A program made the translations under genes and the position numbers. Below the pieces are notes generated by a model. It did no database searches. It was not told the DNA's origin and saw only the letters and a list, made by a program, of their open reading frames with translations. From JACCTU01 sp963788055 (lineage in GTDB: Bacteria > Actinomycetota > Thermoleophilia > Gaiellales > Gaiellaceae): 64,000 nt of DNA. Shown here in pieces: positions 9,733 to 19,167 of the stretch; position 1 is the stretch's first letter, and each line of letters starts with the position of its first letter. The DNA lies in assembly GCA_963788055.1 (NCBI GenBank), contig CAWBFA010000002.1, forward strand, positions 850,537 to 914,536. The letters run 5' to 3'.

Positions 9733-10842
9733 CTAGCGAGCTACTCCGGCTCGGACCGTCTCGATCGAGCACAGCGCCGCGAGGACGAGCGTGGCCAGGC
9801 CAGTGACCCACAACGCGGAAAGCTCGTCACCAAGGGCGAACACCGCGAGCAGCCCGGCGGCGCCCGCGAGCTTCGTGTAACTCACCGGGCCGGCCATCCG
9901 CAGCTGGAAGGCGGCGGTGCCGAGTAGGTAGATCGCGAGTCCGCCGCAGAGCGCGAGGCGCGCGGCGTCGGAGAGCGCCTCGCGGAGCTCATGGATGCTC
10001 GCCTTCATCCCTACCGCGAAGAGGATGATCCCGGCGACGATCACGAGATGGAGGTAGCTGTAGCCGTCGGCGGCCGCAAGCACGGGGTCGTCGTGATCGC
10101 GAAGCCGTGCCTCCGCCGTGCTCGCAAAGCGGTCGAAGTACGTCCACCACAGCCCGATAGTCGCGAGTAGGCCCAGAACGACGGCGGCGATCAAGTCCGC
10201 ATTCATTGGCCGCTCGTTCGCGCTCAGGCCGATCGCGACGATCGACTCGCCCAGGCAGATGATCACGAACAGGCTGTAACGCTCGGCGAAGTGAGCAACT
10301 GCCACCCGCTGCAGGCCGCGGAGGCGCTCGCGAGTGAGCCAGGCGGGCCCGGCGTAGTCGATCGCCACCGCCAGCGACCAGAGCACCACACGGGCCGTCT
10401 CGTCGAGGAACGAGCCGACAACGAGCAAGGCCATGCCGACCATAACGGTCGCGCCGAACCCGGCGATCGCCGACCACGAGGCGCGGCCGCGCCTCGAAGC
10501 GTGGGCGTACAAGGCCAGGTGGAGCAAGCGGACGCCGGCGTACGTGCAGGCGAACAGCGTGGCCCGATCGCCGAACGCTTGAGGCAGCGAGAGGCCGGCG
10601 ATGAAGATCAACACCATCCCCAGCAGCAGGACAAGGCGCAGCACGCGCGATTGCTCCTGCTCGGCGTTCGCCGCCCACACAAACGCCGACCACGCCCACC
10701 ACACGAGGGCCAACACAAGCATCCCTCTGCCGAAGCCGGGCCACGACAAGTCGTGCGAGAGCAGCGTCGTGACCTGAGTCAGGGCGAACACGAACACGAG
10801 GTCCCACAAGAGCTCGACAGGGCTCGTGCGCCGCTCTTCCAC
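9733..10842 (-). CDS. Low temperature requirement protein A (LtrA) family membrane protein
   Basis: A 369-residue polytopic membrane protein with around ten hydrophobic helices. The opening RRTSPVELLWDLVFVFALTQVT is the LtrA signature, and FAERYSLFVIICLGESIVAIG is the conserved central motif. LtrA was named from Listeria growth at low temperature; its biochemical role remains unclear. It is convergent with the sugar operon, 48 bp from the GH2 stop, and starts with GTG. It marks the switch from the sugar operon to the mosaic region. Confidence 0.88.
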   Translation of the reverse strand: MEERRTSPVELLWDLVFVFALTQVTTLLSHDLSWPGFGRGMLVLALVWWAWSAFVWAANAEQEQSRVLRLVLLLGMVLIFIAGLSLPQAFGDRATLFACTYAGVRLLHLALYAHASRRGRASWSAIAGFGATVMVGMALLVVGSFLDETARVVLWSLAVAIDYAGPAWLTRERLRGLQRVAVAHFAERYSLFVIICLGESIVAIGLSANERPMNADLIAAVVLGLLATIGLWWTYFDRFASTAEARLRDHDDPVLAAADGYSYLHLVIVAGIILFAVGMKASIHELREALSDAARLALCGGLAIYLLGTAAFQLRMAGPVSYTKLAGAAGLLAVFALGDELSALWVTGLATLVLAALCSIETVRAGVAR

Positions 10843-10914
10843 CTCCTGATTATTGCGAGGTGATGTTCCTCGCCCGCCGTTCTTCCCTAAGAGATGCGCT
10901 GTTAGCTTTGTCGC

Positions 10915-11232
10915 GTGGCTGATCTAGGCGATGACACTGCTGTCACTGGTCGGGACGGTCGCCTACCAGGCCACGCTTGCGACGGTTGGGAGATCTGGGG
11001 GCCACAGGGTGGATACGTCGCTGCCCTCGCGCTTCGCGCCGCCGCAGCGGCGGCGTCGTTCCCACGGCCGGCAAGTCTTGCGTGCCACTTCCTTCGGCCG
11101 GCAGAAGTCGGGCCGATCGAACTACACGTCGAGTCACTCAGAAAGACGAGGCGTGCCGAGTCGTTGAGTGTGGCGTTGATGTCGTCAACGCCGGCAGCGG
11201 ACGGCTGGCGTGCAGCCATCGGATTGTCTTAG
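10915..11232 (+). pseudogene. Truncated acyl-CoA thioesterase-like (TesB hot-dog) remnant
   Basis: A 105-residue open frame starting at GTG 10915. WEIWGPQGGYVAALALRAA and PRPASLACHFLRPAEVGPIELHVE match the first hot-dog half of TesB-like acyl-CoA thioesterases, which are normally about 260 residues. After SLSVALMS the similarity stops and the frame ends soon after, with no continuation in the other two frames. I read it as a 5' fragment of a lost gene. The next gene begins 36 bp later in another family. Confidence 0.5.
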
Positions 11233-11268
11233 GGTCGACGATGCCGCTTAACCAAATGCATCTGTGAC

Positions 11269-11708
11269 GTGACAGCTGGCGCCCAACACCCCGACGGCTA
11301 TCACAGCGTCAATCCCTACATCGTTGTCGAGGGTGTCGAAGGCTTGATCAAGTTCCTGGGCGTGGCTTTTAGTGGTGTCGAGGAAGGGCGCGGCGCGAGA
11401 TCCGGCAGGACCGCACCATTGGCCACGCTGATGTGCGGATCGGCGACTCGGTCGTCATGCTGAGTGAGGCGACCCCTGAGTATCCAGCTCGCCCGTGCGT
11501 GCAGTTCGCGTACGTCGACGATGTCGACGTCGTCTTTGAGAGGGCGCTCGCTGCTGGGGCGAAGCCGATCATCGAGCCTTCGGAGCAACCGTGGGGCGAT
11601 CGGGTCGGAGGTTTCTACGACCCCTACGAAAACCGGTGGTGGGTCGCTACCCGCTCGAAAGACCAATTTGACACCGAAGCCACGTTGGAACCGGGAGACG
11701 CCGCGTGA
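11269..11708 (+). CDS. VOC/glyoxalase-like (PhnB type) protein, frameshifted
   Basis: Two overlapping frames together give one vicinal-oxygen-chelate protein of about 145 residues. The first frame has YHSVNPYIVVEGVEGLIKFL, the typical PhnB-like opening. The second resumes with IRQDRTIGHADVRIGDSVVM and ends with WGDRVGGFYDPYENRWWVAT, the usual C-terminal half. The frame is lost near 11392, where two extra or one missing base in the GC-rich GGGCGCGGCGCG stretch would restore it. Such proteins are small dimers with varied roles (bleomycin resistance, glyoxalase, unknown). The stop overlaps the next start by 4 bp. Confidence 0.7.
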
Positions 11709-12127
11709 GGAGCTTCGCGTCGATCTCGGCCGCGGCCATCTCCACGGCCGCGCTCCTGACGGCTTGTGAGGTTGGCAATCGCGAAGACGACGTTTGCGGG
11801 AACCCAGACGGCGCTCTCACGCGCGCCGGGTTCATCTTCGTTCGAGCCCCAGGGAGCGGGGAACGGGTCTCAAGCGGCTTCCGGGCATCGGGCTGTTCGA
11901 GCACGTTCGAGGCGAGCGTCAACTGGCGTATTCGGGGAAAGGACGGCAGGGTGCTCGCAAGCGGGGTGACGCAGGGTGGAAGTTACGAGTCGGGCCTGTT
12001 CGAGTTCACTGTCGAGTACTCGATCGCCGCGCACCAGGTCGGACAGCTTGAGGTCTACGAGCCGAGAGTGACTCGCGAGGGCTTCCCTCCCTCCAGGGAC
12101 CTCGTCCCGCTCGTCCTTGAGCCGTGA
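11705..12127 (+). CDS. Lipoprotein with Gmad2 immunoglobulin-like domain
   Basis: A 140-residue protein. The signal peptide MRSFASISAAAISTAALLTAC ends in a lipobox (LTAC), so it should be a membrane-anchored lipoprotein. The rest matches the Gmad2 Ig-like fold: FVRAPGSGERVSSGFRASG, then STFEASVNWRI, DGRVLASG, GLFEFTVEYS and GQLEVYEP. Gmad2 domains occur in Gram-positive spore-germination and wall proteins, where they are thought to bind partners or glycans. GTG start overlaps the VOC gene stop, so the two are co-transcribed. Confidence 0.8.
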   Translation: MRSFASISAAAISTAALLTACEVGNREDDVCGNPDGALTRAGFIFVRAPGSGERVSSGFRASGCSSTFEASVNWRIRGKDGRVLASGVTQGGSYESGLFEFTVEYSIAAHQVGQLEVYEPRVTREGFPPSRDLVPLVLEP

Positions 12128-12182
12128 GGTCGAACTGTGGGCCGAAACAACGAGAATGCCCATGCAGCGGGTCTTCTTTGAG

Positions 12183-12333
<151 letters not shown>

Positions 12334-12356
12334 GTGAGCGAACGGCGTGCGGCGCG

Positions 12357-13454
12357 TCACGCGTGCAAGCGGTACAGCCGGAAGAAGTCGTGCTCGACCG
12401 GAAGCACCTCAACTCGCGAGAACCCGGCCTCGGACGCATAGCGCGCGAGCGTCTCGGCCCGCATGACGGTCCCGGTCGCGGCGGAGGGCTGCGACGCCAT
12501 GCCCGTCGGCAGGCAGCAGAGGATGCTCCAGCCATACATGTACCGCTCGACGTCGTCCCCCGGGGCGGTGAAGGAGTCGGCGACCCGCTCGTCGACTACG
12601 AGCACGGCCCCCGTGCCGGCGGCGAGCCCTCGCATCGCGCGCAGCGCTTCGACCGGCTGGGACATGTCGTGAATGGCCTCGAAGACCGTCACGAGGTCGT
12701 AGCGGCCGGCGAGTTCGGGGTCGGCGGCGTCGCGCAGCTGGAAATGGACGCGGTCCCAGAGGCCCGCCTCGTCTGCATTGGCTCGGGCTAGCTCGATCGA
12801 GGCCTCGTCCAGATCGAGCCCGTCCACGCGGACGTTCGGGTACGCGCGCGCGATCGCGATCGACGACCAGCCGCCGCCGCAGGCGACGTCCGCGACGCGG
12901 GCCGGCGGGTCGGCCAGCAGTCGAGCGTCGACGTCCGGCATCGCCGGGATCCACTCGCTGCCGAGGCGGTTCAGGAACTGCGGCCGATTCGAGTCCGCCT
13001 GAGCCTGCCGAGCGTCCTCCCCGTAGTCCTCCCAGCCCACGCCTCGGCCCGTCCTGAAGGCCTCGACCACCGCACGCGCCTGGCCGAGGGATCCGATCAC
13101 GGCCGGTGCGACAGGCGCAATGAACGAGAGGCTGTCCGCGTCGAGCAGGGCCTCGTCGTGGCCTTCCGGAAGCCTGTACCGACGGGTGCCGGCCGCTGCG
13201 GTTGCGTCCTCGACCTCGAGGATCCCGGTCACCGCCTGCTGCTCGAGCCACTCCCGGACGTACCGTTCGTTCGTACCCGTCACGGCCGCTAACTCGCGCG
13301 GCCGCAGCGGGCCGTCGTCGGCGAGCGCGCGGTAGAAGTCGAGCTTCCGGCCGACGTAGACGCCGAACAGGTCGAAGGCGCCCAGCGCGGCCCCGAAGAG
13401 GCGCTCAACCAGCGCATCCCGGAGCGTCTCGCGTCCAATATCGGTGCTCGTCAT
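12357..13454 (-). CDS. SAM-dependent class I methyltransferase with N-terminal winged helix
   Basis: A 365-residue protein. The N-terminus (LYVGRKLDFYRALADDGPLRPRELA region, then TNERYVREWLEQQA) is a winged-helix dimerisation domain as in plant-type O-methyltransferases and Rv2258c-like proteins. The catalytic domain has motif I VADVACGGGWSSIAIA, the acidic VDGLDLDE and LVTVFEAIHDM. Substrate unknown. I chose ATG 13454 (MTSTDIGRETL) because residues upstream in the long open frame look non-homologous and low in complexity. It runs in the same direction as the DUF4062 ATPase, 323 bp downstream of it; R1 and R2 flank the pair. Confidence 0.8.
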   Translation of the reverse strand: MTSTDIGRETLRDALVERLFGAALGAFDLFGVYVGRKLDFYRALADDGPLRPRELAAVTGTNERYVREWLEQQAVTGILEVEDATAAAGTRRYRLPEGHDEALLDADSLSFIAPVAPAVIGSLGQARAVVEAFRTGRGVGWEDYGEDARQAQADSNRPQFLNRLGSEWIPAMPDVDARLLADPPARVADVACGGGWSSIAIARAYPNVRVDGLDLDEASIELARANADEAGLWDRVHFQLRDAADPELAGRYDLVTVFEAIHDMSQPVEALRAMRGLAAGTGAVLVVDERVADSFTAPGDDVERYMYGWSILCCLPTGMASQPSAATGTVMRAETLARYASEAGFSRVEVLPVEHDFFRLYRLHA

Positions 13455-13777
13455 GCGTCCGCTCCGTTCGTCGAGCGTTTGTCCCAGTAGCGTCGCAGGC
13501 CCGCAGGTGACTGCCACACCGATGGTAGACGGCTCGCCGCGAAGCAAGGCGAACTCCGGCGGGCGCTCTTCGAGCCACCGGCGACCCAGCTCGAGCCGCT
13601 TGTTCGACCAGCGTCGGCGCAGCTTCTCAGTCTTACTCCGTGAGCTCGAGCAACAGCCGGCCGTCGCCGGGTCGAACAGCGCCTTTCGCGCGGCGATCTG
13701 GGACGAGGCGCATGGCGGCCGGCGAAGCCGGGTAAGCGCCGACTCGCCCAGCCTGGCGTCGTCATTTGGTCGCAGAC
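13455..13777. other. Intergenic stretch between ATPase and methyltransferase
   Basis: No gene is supported here. The methyltransferase frame stays open through it on the minus strand, but the translation is rich in Arg and Ser and resembles no domain I know. No terminator or repeat was noticed. Confidence 0.4.
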
Positions 13778-16291
13778 CTAGCCACGCGGAGCCAGCCATG
13801 CGATCGCTTCGTCCGCCGCCTCATACGTCTCCAGAGAAGAGCCGGCGGTGATCGCTGTCTCGACTGCATCGTCGCCGAGTGCCGCTCGGGCGCCGGTCAG
13901 TCCGCGCTCGCGCATTCCCACAACGGGTAGCGGGACGTCGACGCCCACTGCCGCTCTGATCGACGCCGAGGCGGAGAAGAGCCGCACGGACGTCGAATGA
14001 TCCGCTTCGTCCGCAGCGAGCCCGGCAACCATGTCGACGTAGAGCGCGACGCCCGTGGGCGACTTGAGCGCTCGGGCGATGGCCAGGACCTCTACAAGCA
14101 GCACCTTGGCCTCGGCCGTTTCGCCCCGCAGCCTCAGCCTCCAGCTGAGATTCCCGATCGCCGTCGCCAGCTCGGCCGTCGTTCCGACAGCGTTTGCTCG
14201 TTCACGGGCCTCCTCGAAGAGCTCGAGCGGCGCGTCGACCTGCAGCATGTTGAGTGCCCAGCAGAGCGCGTTCAGGGCGAACATCAATTCCCACTCGTCG
14301 CCGATCTCCGCCAGCACCGCACGGGATTCCTCGAGCTCCGCGATCGCCGAGTGATCGCCGGCTGCCGCGCGTGCCGCGGCCAGTGGCAGAAGCGCCATCG
14401 CGGCGCGGTGCGTGTCGCCGACCGACGTAAAGATCTCGCGCGCTTCCTCCAGCGCAGGCACCGCTGTGCGGTAGTCCGCTCGCCAGAACGCGATGAAACC
14501 CCTGGCCAGCAGGGCCTCCGCGCGTCCCGCGTCGGTTAGGCCGTTGCTTTGGAGTGCCTCGTTCATCCAGTGCGTGCCCTCGTCGAAGAGGCCGCGCAGC
14601 CACCAGAACGGCATCAGCGCCCAGCCGGCGCTGGCCACGCGACCCGATGCTCCGTGCGCGAGAGACCACCCGAGCGCCTCGCGCACGTTGCCCTGCTCGA
14701 GCTCCAGCCGGTCGAGCCAAGCCCTCTGTGCGCCGCCGCGCAAGCTCGTGCCGGCCGTCAGCGCGAGGTCGAGATAGAAACGTGCATGGCGGCTGCGGCT
14801 GTCGTCTGGGCCGCGTTCCTCGAGCCGGTCGGCGGCGTACTCCCGGATCGTCTCGAGCATCGTGAAGCGCGGCTCGACGCCGACGACCTGCCGCCTGACC
14901 AAGCTCTTCTCGAGCAACGACTCCAAGCGGCCGAGGACGTCGACGGTCTCACCGCAGACGGCGGAGGCGGCGGCCAGATCCCAGCCACCGCGAAAGACGC
15001 TTGCGCGCGCGAGCAGCTCCTGCTCCGCGGGGTCGAGGAGGTCGAAGCTCCAGTCGATTGTCGACTGCAACGTCCGCTGTCGTTCCGGGTAGTCGCGCCC
15101 GCCGCCGGTCAGGAATTCCAGCCTGCGCTCGAGGTGCGGGAGCATCGACTCGGCCGGCAGCGTTCGCACGCGCGCAGCGGCGAGCTCGATCGCGAGCGGC
15201 AGGCCGTCGAGGTGGCGGCAGATCTCGCCGACCGACTCGGCATTTCTGTCCGTGAGCTCGAATTCGGACGTGACCGCGCTCGCCCGTTCGGCGAACAAGA
15301 GGGTGGCCTCCGGAATCGGCAGCGGCGCAACGGCAAACTCCCGCTCGCCCCTCAATCTGAGGGCGCTTCGGCTCGTCACGAGCAGTCGGAGGTTTGCGCA
15401 GGCGGCGAGCAAATTCCCGATCTCGGGTGCGGCATCGAGGACGTGCTCGAAGTTGTCGAGGAGGAGCAGCAACTCACCCTCTCGCAGGTGATCGATCAGC
15501 GCGTCGGTCACCGCGCTCGTGGGGGCGGTGGGCAGTTCGAGAGTGGTGAGGATCGCCGACGGAACGAGCTCTGCTTCGGGTACCGGGCTCAGGCCAACGA
15601 AATAGGCGCCGTCCGGGAACAACGCGAGCGATCGCTGCGCTGCCTCGATCGCCAGCCGGGTCTTTCCGACGCCTCCCGGTCCCGTGACGGTGACGAGACG
15701 GGCTGCGCCCGCGAGCAACTCCGACAGTGCCGCGACCTCGGGCGCTCGGCCGACGAACGCATCGACCGCCGACGGCAGGGAGGCCCGACGAGCCTTCCTC
15801 GCCGTTCCACTCGCCGGCGAGACGAAGCGCTCCGTGAGCAGGAGCGCGAGGTCGTTCTCGACGAGGTCGCGTAGCTCTTCGTGGTCACGGAAGGTCTTGA
15901 ACGAGACAGCCGCGTCCATCTTCAGACCCTCGATGAAGGACGCCAGGCGGGGTTCCCGGGCCGACGCGGTCGCTTTCACGTAGAGGAGCCGGGGCTTTCC
16001 CGCCGAGCGCAGGTACTCGTCCTCGAGGCCCGAGATCTCCATGCCCGGGCCGATCCAGCCGTAGCGCTCGGCGTAGATGCCGACGAAGACGTCGCTCCTC
16101 TCGAGGTAGGCCTGGTAGACGTCCTGCGGTGGGTGCGGGCGAGCGCCCAGCTCGAACAGCACCGGGGTCAGTCGGAGTCGCTCGATCGCTTCCCGGACGG
16201 TGGCCCGCTCGCTCGCCAACTCCACCAACGTCGAGCTCACGAAGACACGCAGGCGCTCGTCGGGTGTCCTGATCGACGGGTCTGTCGACAT
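13778..16291 (-). CDS. DUF4062 - STAND ATPase - TPR-like signalling protein
   Basis: An 837-residue multidomain protein. Residues 14-150 form a DUF4062 domain (LRVFVSSTLVELASERATV, DVFVGIYAERYGWIG, SGLEDEYL), a TIR-related fold that often heads bacterial STAND proteins. An NB-ARC-like ATPase follows: P-loop GPGGVGKTRLA near 204-214, Walker B LLLLLDNFEHVL near 285, and GLPLAIELAAARV. The last 400 residues are helical repeats of TPR type that would sense a ligand or partner. STAND proteins are ATP-driven switches, some in transcription control, some in phage defence. ATG 16291 chosen since the DUF4062 domain begins just after it; an ATG at 16336 is possible. Confidence 0.8.
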   Translation of the reverse strand: MSTDPSIRTPDERLRVFVSSTLVELASERATVREAIERLRLTPVLFELGARPHPPQDVYQAYLERSDVFVGIYAERYGWIGPGMEISGLEDEYLRSAGKPRLLYVKATASAREPRLASFIEGLKMDAAVSFKTFRDHEELRDLVENDLALLLTERFVSPASGTARKARRASLPSAVDAFVGRAPEVAALSELLAGAARLVTVTGPGGVGKTRLAIEAAQRSLALFPDGAYFVGLSPVPEAELVPSAILTTLELPTAPTSAVTDALIDHLREGELLLLLDNFEHVLDAAPEIGNLLAACANLRLLVTSRSALRLRGEREFAVAPLPIPEATLLFAERASAVTSEFELTDRNAESVGEICRHLDGLPLAIELAAARVRTLPAESMLPHLERRLEFLTGGGRDYPERQRTLQSTIDWSFDLLDPAEQELLARASVFRGGWDLAAASAVCGETVDVLGRLESLLEKSLVRRQVVGVEPRFTMLETIREYAADRLEERGPDDSRSRHARFYLDLALTAGTSLRGGAQRAWLDRLELEQGNVREALGWSLAHGASGRVASAGWALMPFWWLRGLFDEGTHWMNEALQSNGLTDAGRAEALLARGFIAFWRADYRTAVPALEEAREIFTSVGDTHRAAMALLPLAAARAAAGDHSAIAELEESRAVLAEIGDEWELMFALNALCWALNMLQVDAPLELFEEARERANAVGTTAELATAIGNLSWRLRLRGETAEAKVLLVEVLAIARALKSPTGVALYVDMVAGLAADEADHSTSVRLFSASASIRAAVGVDVPLPVVGMRERGLTGARAALGDDAVETAITAGSSLETYEAADEAIAWLAPRG

Positions 16292-16433
16292 GTGGGCGAA
16301 CTCTACGAGTCCCGAGTGTCCCCGATGAGTCCCCATTACATGAATCGAATTCGTGCCCGAAGTGGAGAAAGTCGCTGGACTCGGGTCCCGCGAGCCGACG
16401 AACACCTCGGATGCTCTGAAGTGACATGAGTTG

Positions 16434-16469
16434 CGCTCAGTTCGGTAGCACCGCACCGACGGTAGATCG
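16434..16469 (+). repeat. Dispersed repeat R2 (tail only)
   Basis: The conserved tail GCTCAGTTCGGTAGCAC is present, with a small insertion (CGCAC) before GACGGTAGATCG. No tRNA-like 3' half is recognisable upstream, so this copy is truncated or diverged. It is in the same orientation as R1 and lies just upstream of the DUF4062 ATPase, so R1 and R2 bracket the ATPase-methyltransferase pair. The rest of 16292-16715 shows no gene. Confidence 0.65.
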
Positions 16470-16715
16470 AGAGCTCGGATCCCGTCCAGAGACGGTCCGC
16501 GCCTATGGCTGCGCTCCCAGCTGCCTGCTCGTCTCGCTCGCTCTGTCCGTTGTCTTGACGATTCTCGAAAACGTCTCGATCGGGCTGTTCTGAGCGCCGA
16601 CTCGAAGAGCCCTTGTAGCCGCTCGAGAGTCGGTCATGCTGCCGCGGAGGAGACGAAGGGTTCAAGCGTCCCGGTTTGGGAACCTTGACGACGCTGTCTT
16701 CAACCAAGGGGGATC

Positions 16716-17135
16716 ATGGCCAAGAAGTCCGACTTCACGGAGCAGGAGTGGGAGTCAATGCAGAAGGGTGTGACGGGGGCGGGTCTGCTCGTCTCGCTGA
16801 GCGACCGCAGCTTCTTCGACACATTCAAGGAGGCGGGTGTGCTCGGTAAGCACATCGCACAGGCAAAGCAGAGCAACTCAAGCGAGTTCATCCGCGAACT
16901 CGCCGATACGCGTGGGACGGGATTCGGCGTCACAACTTCACCCGACAAGGTGGAACGAGAAACGCTGGAGGCGTTGCAGAACGCTAAGACGACGCTCGCG
17001 TCGAAGGCTCCCGACGAGCTGGACTCGTACCGACAGTTCGTGGTCGACGTGACACGGTCGGTTGCCCAGGCCGCCGGCGGCGGCGAGACCGCCGAGAGCG
17101 AGACGATCGAGAAGGTGAGCGCAGCGCTGAAGTAG
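16716..17135 (+). CDS. Conserved-looking small helical protein, function unknown
   Basis: A 139-residue soluble, mainly helical protein (MAKKSDFTEQEWESMQKG..., ending ESETIEKVSAALK). I do not recognise the family. The start is well supported: an AAGGGGG ribosome-binding site sits a few bases before the ATG. The charged helices and the EQEWESM opening are reminiscent of small bacterial stress-type proteins, but no domain can be named. It is transcribed alone and is followed by a strong hairpin at 17245. Confidence 0.6.
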   Translation: MAKKSDFTEQEWESMQKGVTGAGLLVSLSDRSFFDTFKEAGVLGKHIAQAKQSNSSEFIRELADTRGTGFGVTTSPDKVERETLEALQNAKTTLASKAPDELDSYRQFVVDVTRSVAQAAGGGETAESETIEKVSAALK

Positions 17136-17244
17136 TCGTCGCACTGTGCAAGCGGCTCCAGCCTCGTGAGCGTTTTGACCGATCACAGCTACCTCTGCGC
17201 TTAGCGCAGGCAGTCGCGACATCAAGCACACACAAGCAAAGAGA

Positions 17245-17279
17245 GTGTGGGGGGCGCCGGCACAGCGGGGCCCCCACAC
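17245..17279. terminator. Strong hairpin between convergent genes
   Basis: A perfect 9-bp stem, GTGTGGGGG against CCCCCACAC, with a 17-base GC-rich loop. It lies between the + strand gene ending at 17135 and the - strand SRPBCC gene ending at 17347, where a bidirectional terminator is expected. There is no long T-run on either side. Confidence 0.6.
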
Positions 17280-17346
17280 GCTCCGCCTACAGAGACGACT
17301 TGGTCGCAGTCACAGCGATGGCAAGGAACATTCCGACTACTCCCGG

Positions 17347-17816
17347 CTACTTGGTCTCGCTGTCCCGTACCTCGCCGCGCCAGGCGCCTGTTTCCTCTTC
17401 ACGGTTCTCGATCAGCTGCTTGAACCGCTCGAGATCCCCACGAACCTGATCCTTGACGACGCCGAGGAGATCGCTTGCGACATTCTCCACCGGCGAATCG
17501 CTCTCGACGTCCATCTGGACGTTGACGCGCGTCAGACCATCGCCGACCTGCTCGAACGTGACGATGCCGTCGTTCTTGACCTCGCCCTCGATCGCCTTCC
17601 AGGCAATCCGCTCGTCCGGCTGCTGCTCTGTGATCTCCGTCGTCCACTGACGGCTCTCGCCGCGGACCTCAGCCACCCACTGGACGTGCGTGTCGTCGAG
17701 TTGCTGGACTGACTGGATCCCTTCCATGAATTTCGGGAACTCCTCGAACTGGGTCCACTGGTTGTAGGCCTGCTGTACCGGTACCGAACGTCAATCGAGT
17801 CTTCGATCTTCGGCAT
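17347..17816 (-). CDS. SRPBCC family (polyketide cyclase/START-like) protein, frameshifted
   Basis: About 156 residues of a SRPBCC ligand-binding protein. It starts MPKIEDSIDVRY at 17816 and continues one frame over as MEGIQSVQQLDDTHVQWVAEVRGESRQWTTEITEQ. A C missing in the CCGG at about 17778-17782 would restore the usual sequence linking the two. The family has a deep hydrophobic cavity and is often found with stress-response genes in actinobacteria. It is followed by the 17245 hairpin. Single clean frameshift, so possibly a sequence error. Confidence 0.75.
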
Positions 17817-17845
17817 GGATCCTCCTCAAAATTTGCGTGACCAAA

Positions 17846-17879
17846 GGCGTGTGCCGGGGCGTTTACCCCGGCACACGCC
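17846..17879. terminator. Perfect 14-bp hairpin
   Basis: GGCGTGTGCCGGGG pairs completely with CCCCGGCACACGCC around a six-base loop. It sits just after the stop of the small membrane protein (minus strand, stop at 17896) and just before the SRPBCC start at 17816, so it probably ends transcription of the former. Confidence 0.7.
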
Positions 17880-17895
17880 CGAGAATGTGGGTTGC

Positions 17896-18183
17896 CTAGC
17901 GGTTGTTGCGATTGAGTCGGTCTTCGCTGCCCACGTGCTTGGTGCCCGACTTGGCCAGCCCCCGGCTGATCATGTAACCGATCCCGACTGCAGCGACCAA
18001 CGTCCACGCGCGAACGTCACCGAGCGAGTCGGAGACGGCCGAAGCAATCAGAATCGCCGCGATCAGGCCGGTCATCGCCCAGAACTCGGTGGTCTTGAGC
18101 GAGAGCTTCGTCTCGTCGGACGTTCGACCCGTCACCCTGGGCGCCGTGCTCGCGCGCCGCTCAGCAGTTTCTACAGTTGCCAT
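17896..18183 (-). CDS. Small membrane protein, two helices
   Basis: A 95-residue protein with a charged N-terminal 30 residues and two hydrophobic helices (FWAMTGLIAAILIASAV and WTLVAAVGIGYMISRGLA), ending in a hydrophilic tail rich in Asn and Arg. The family is common in actinobacteria without known function. It is separated from the next gene by a perfect hairpin, so it is probably monocistronic. Confidence 0.65.
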   Translation of the reverse strand: MATVETAERRASTAPRVTGRTSDETKLSLKTTEFWAMTGLIAAILIASAVSDSLGDVRAWTLVAAVGIGYMISRGLAKSGTKHVGSEDRLNRNNR

Positions 18184-18444
18184 GTTGCTTCCTCCCTGTT
18201 GATCGTGGAGCGGAGGACTCAGACCCCATCCTCTCGCCGGCGGTGCTCAATCAGGCAGAACCCGAAAGCTCTGCTCAAACTTCGCCCGTAGTAAGACCGT
18301 TCTGTCCGTTTCCCAGAAGGCTAAACATCGAGTGTTCTCAAGCCTCCGAAGGCCCAGCGACCGGACCGCCAGTCGACGGCCGGAAGCGCCCCTAGGCGAG
18401 CCGCCCACGCTGACCATCCACGTGCGGCCGGGCAGGCGGCCGGG

Positions 18445-19035
18445 TTAGCGGTGGTGTTCGAGAAGGAGTTGTGCGATCGCCTTGGCTCGGTGCGCCGCTT
18501 CACGGTCGCCTTCGGCAGCCTGGACGATCGCTCCCTTCATCAGAATGTGCCAGGAGAGGGCGAATGCTTCCGGGTCGCGGAGTCCGGCCTCTACGGCCAG
18601 AGTGCGCACGATCGTTCGGATGTTCTCGAGGTGCTTGGCGCTGGCTACGCCGAAGGGGTGATCGCGGTCGGCGGTCTCGAGCAGCACGTTGACGAATGAG
18701 CAGCCCTCGTAGTCGTCTCGCTGGAACCAGTCGTGGAAGACGTCGAAGATCGCGAGTAGACGCTCCTCGGGGGTGGTCCCGCGCTCCCTCGCCCCGGCTT
18801 CAACAAATTGCCGCGTCCAGAGCTGCTCACGCTGCTCAAGGAACGCGAGCACAAGATCGTCTTTGGAAGGGAAGTGTCGATAGAGCGTGGCCTTGGCAAC
18901 TGCGGCGCGCGCGATCACCTCCTCGACTCCGACGGCACGGATGCCTCGGCGTGAGAACAGCTCGTACGCGTTGTCAAGAATTCGCTGGCGCGCCTTGGAG
19001 ACTCGTGGTGCCTCGTTCGAGAGCGTTTCGGTCAT
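18445..19035 (-). CDS. TetR/AcrR family transcriptional regulator
   Basis: A 196-residue regulator. The N-terminal helix-turn-helix is clear: ILDNAYELFSRRGIRAVGVEEVIARAAVAKATLYRHFPSKDDL. The rest is the ligand-binding helical domain (YEGCSFVNVLLE is typical of the AcrR-like group). No divergent target gene lies next to it; the region upstream holds a palindrome at 19056-19067, suggesting autoregulation. Ligand unknown. Confidence 0.88.
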   Translation of the reverse strand: MTETLSNEAPRVSKARQRILDNAYELFSRRGIRAVGVEEVIARAAVAKATLYRHFPSKDDLVLAFLEQREQLWTRQFVEAGARERGTTPEERLLAIFDVFHDWFQRDDYEGCSFVNVLLETADRDHPFGVASAKHLENIRTIVRTLAVEAGLRDPEAFALSWHILMKGAIVQAAEGDREAAHRAKAIAQLLLEHHR

Positions 19036-19055
19036 CCGCCGAGCGTATCAATGAC

Positions 19056-19067
19056 AAGACTGGTCTT
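19056..19067. promoter_or_regulatory. Putative TetR operator
   Basis: An inverted repeat, AAGAC and GTCTT separated by two bases, lies 21 bp upstream of the TetR start. AGAC-N2-GTCT arms are common in TetR-family operators. It could cover the regulator's own promoter. Confidence 0.4.
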
Positions 19068-19167
19068 TCTTATTGGCGTGTACCATCAACCTCCTTCGCG
19101 ACGCCGGCACGGTCCCCGGCGGGCCGCACGTGCGGGCCCAGCTCGTTAGCGTGTCCCGGTTTCTCGT

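Noticed and set aside
12357..13799. A 480-residue methyltransferase starting at 13799
   Set aside because: The first 115 residues are Arg/Ser-rich, overlap the neighbouring gene and look non-homologous; ATG 13454 begins the recognisable protein.
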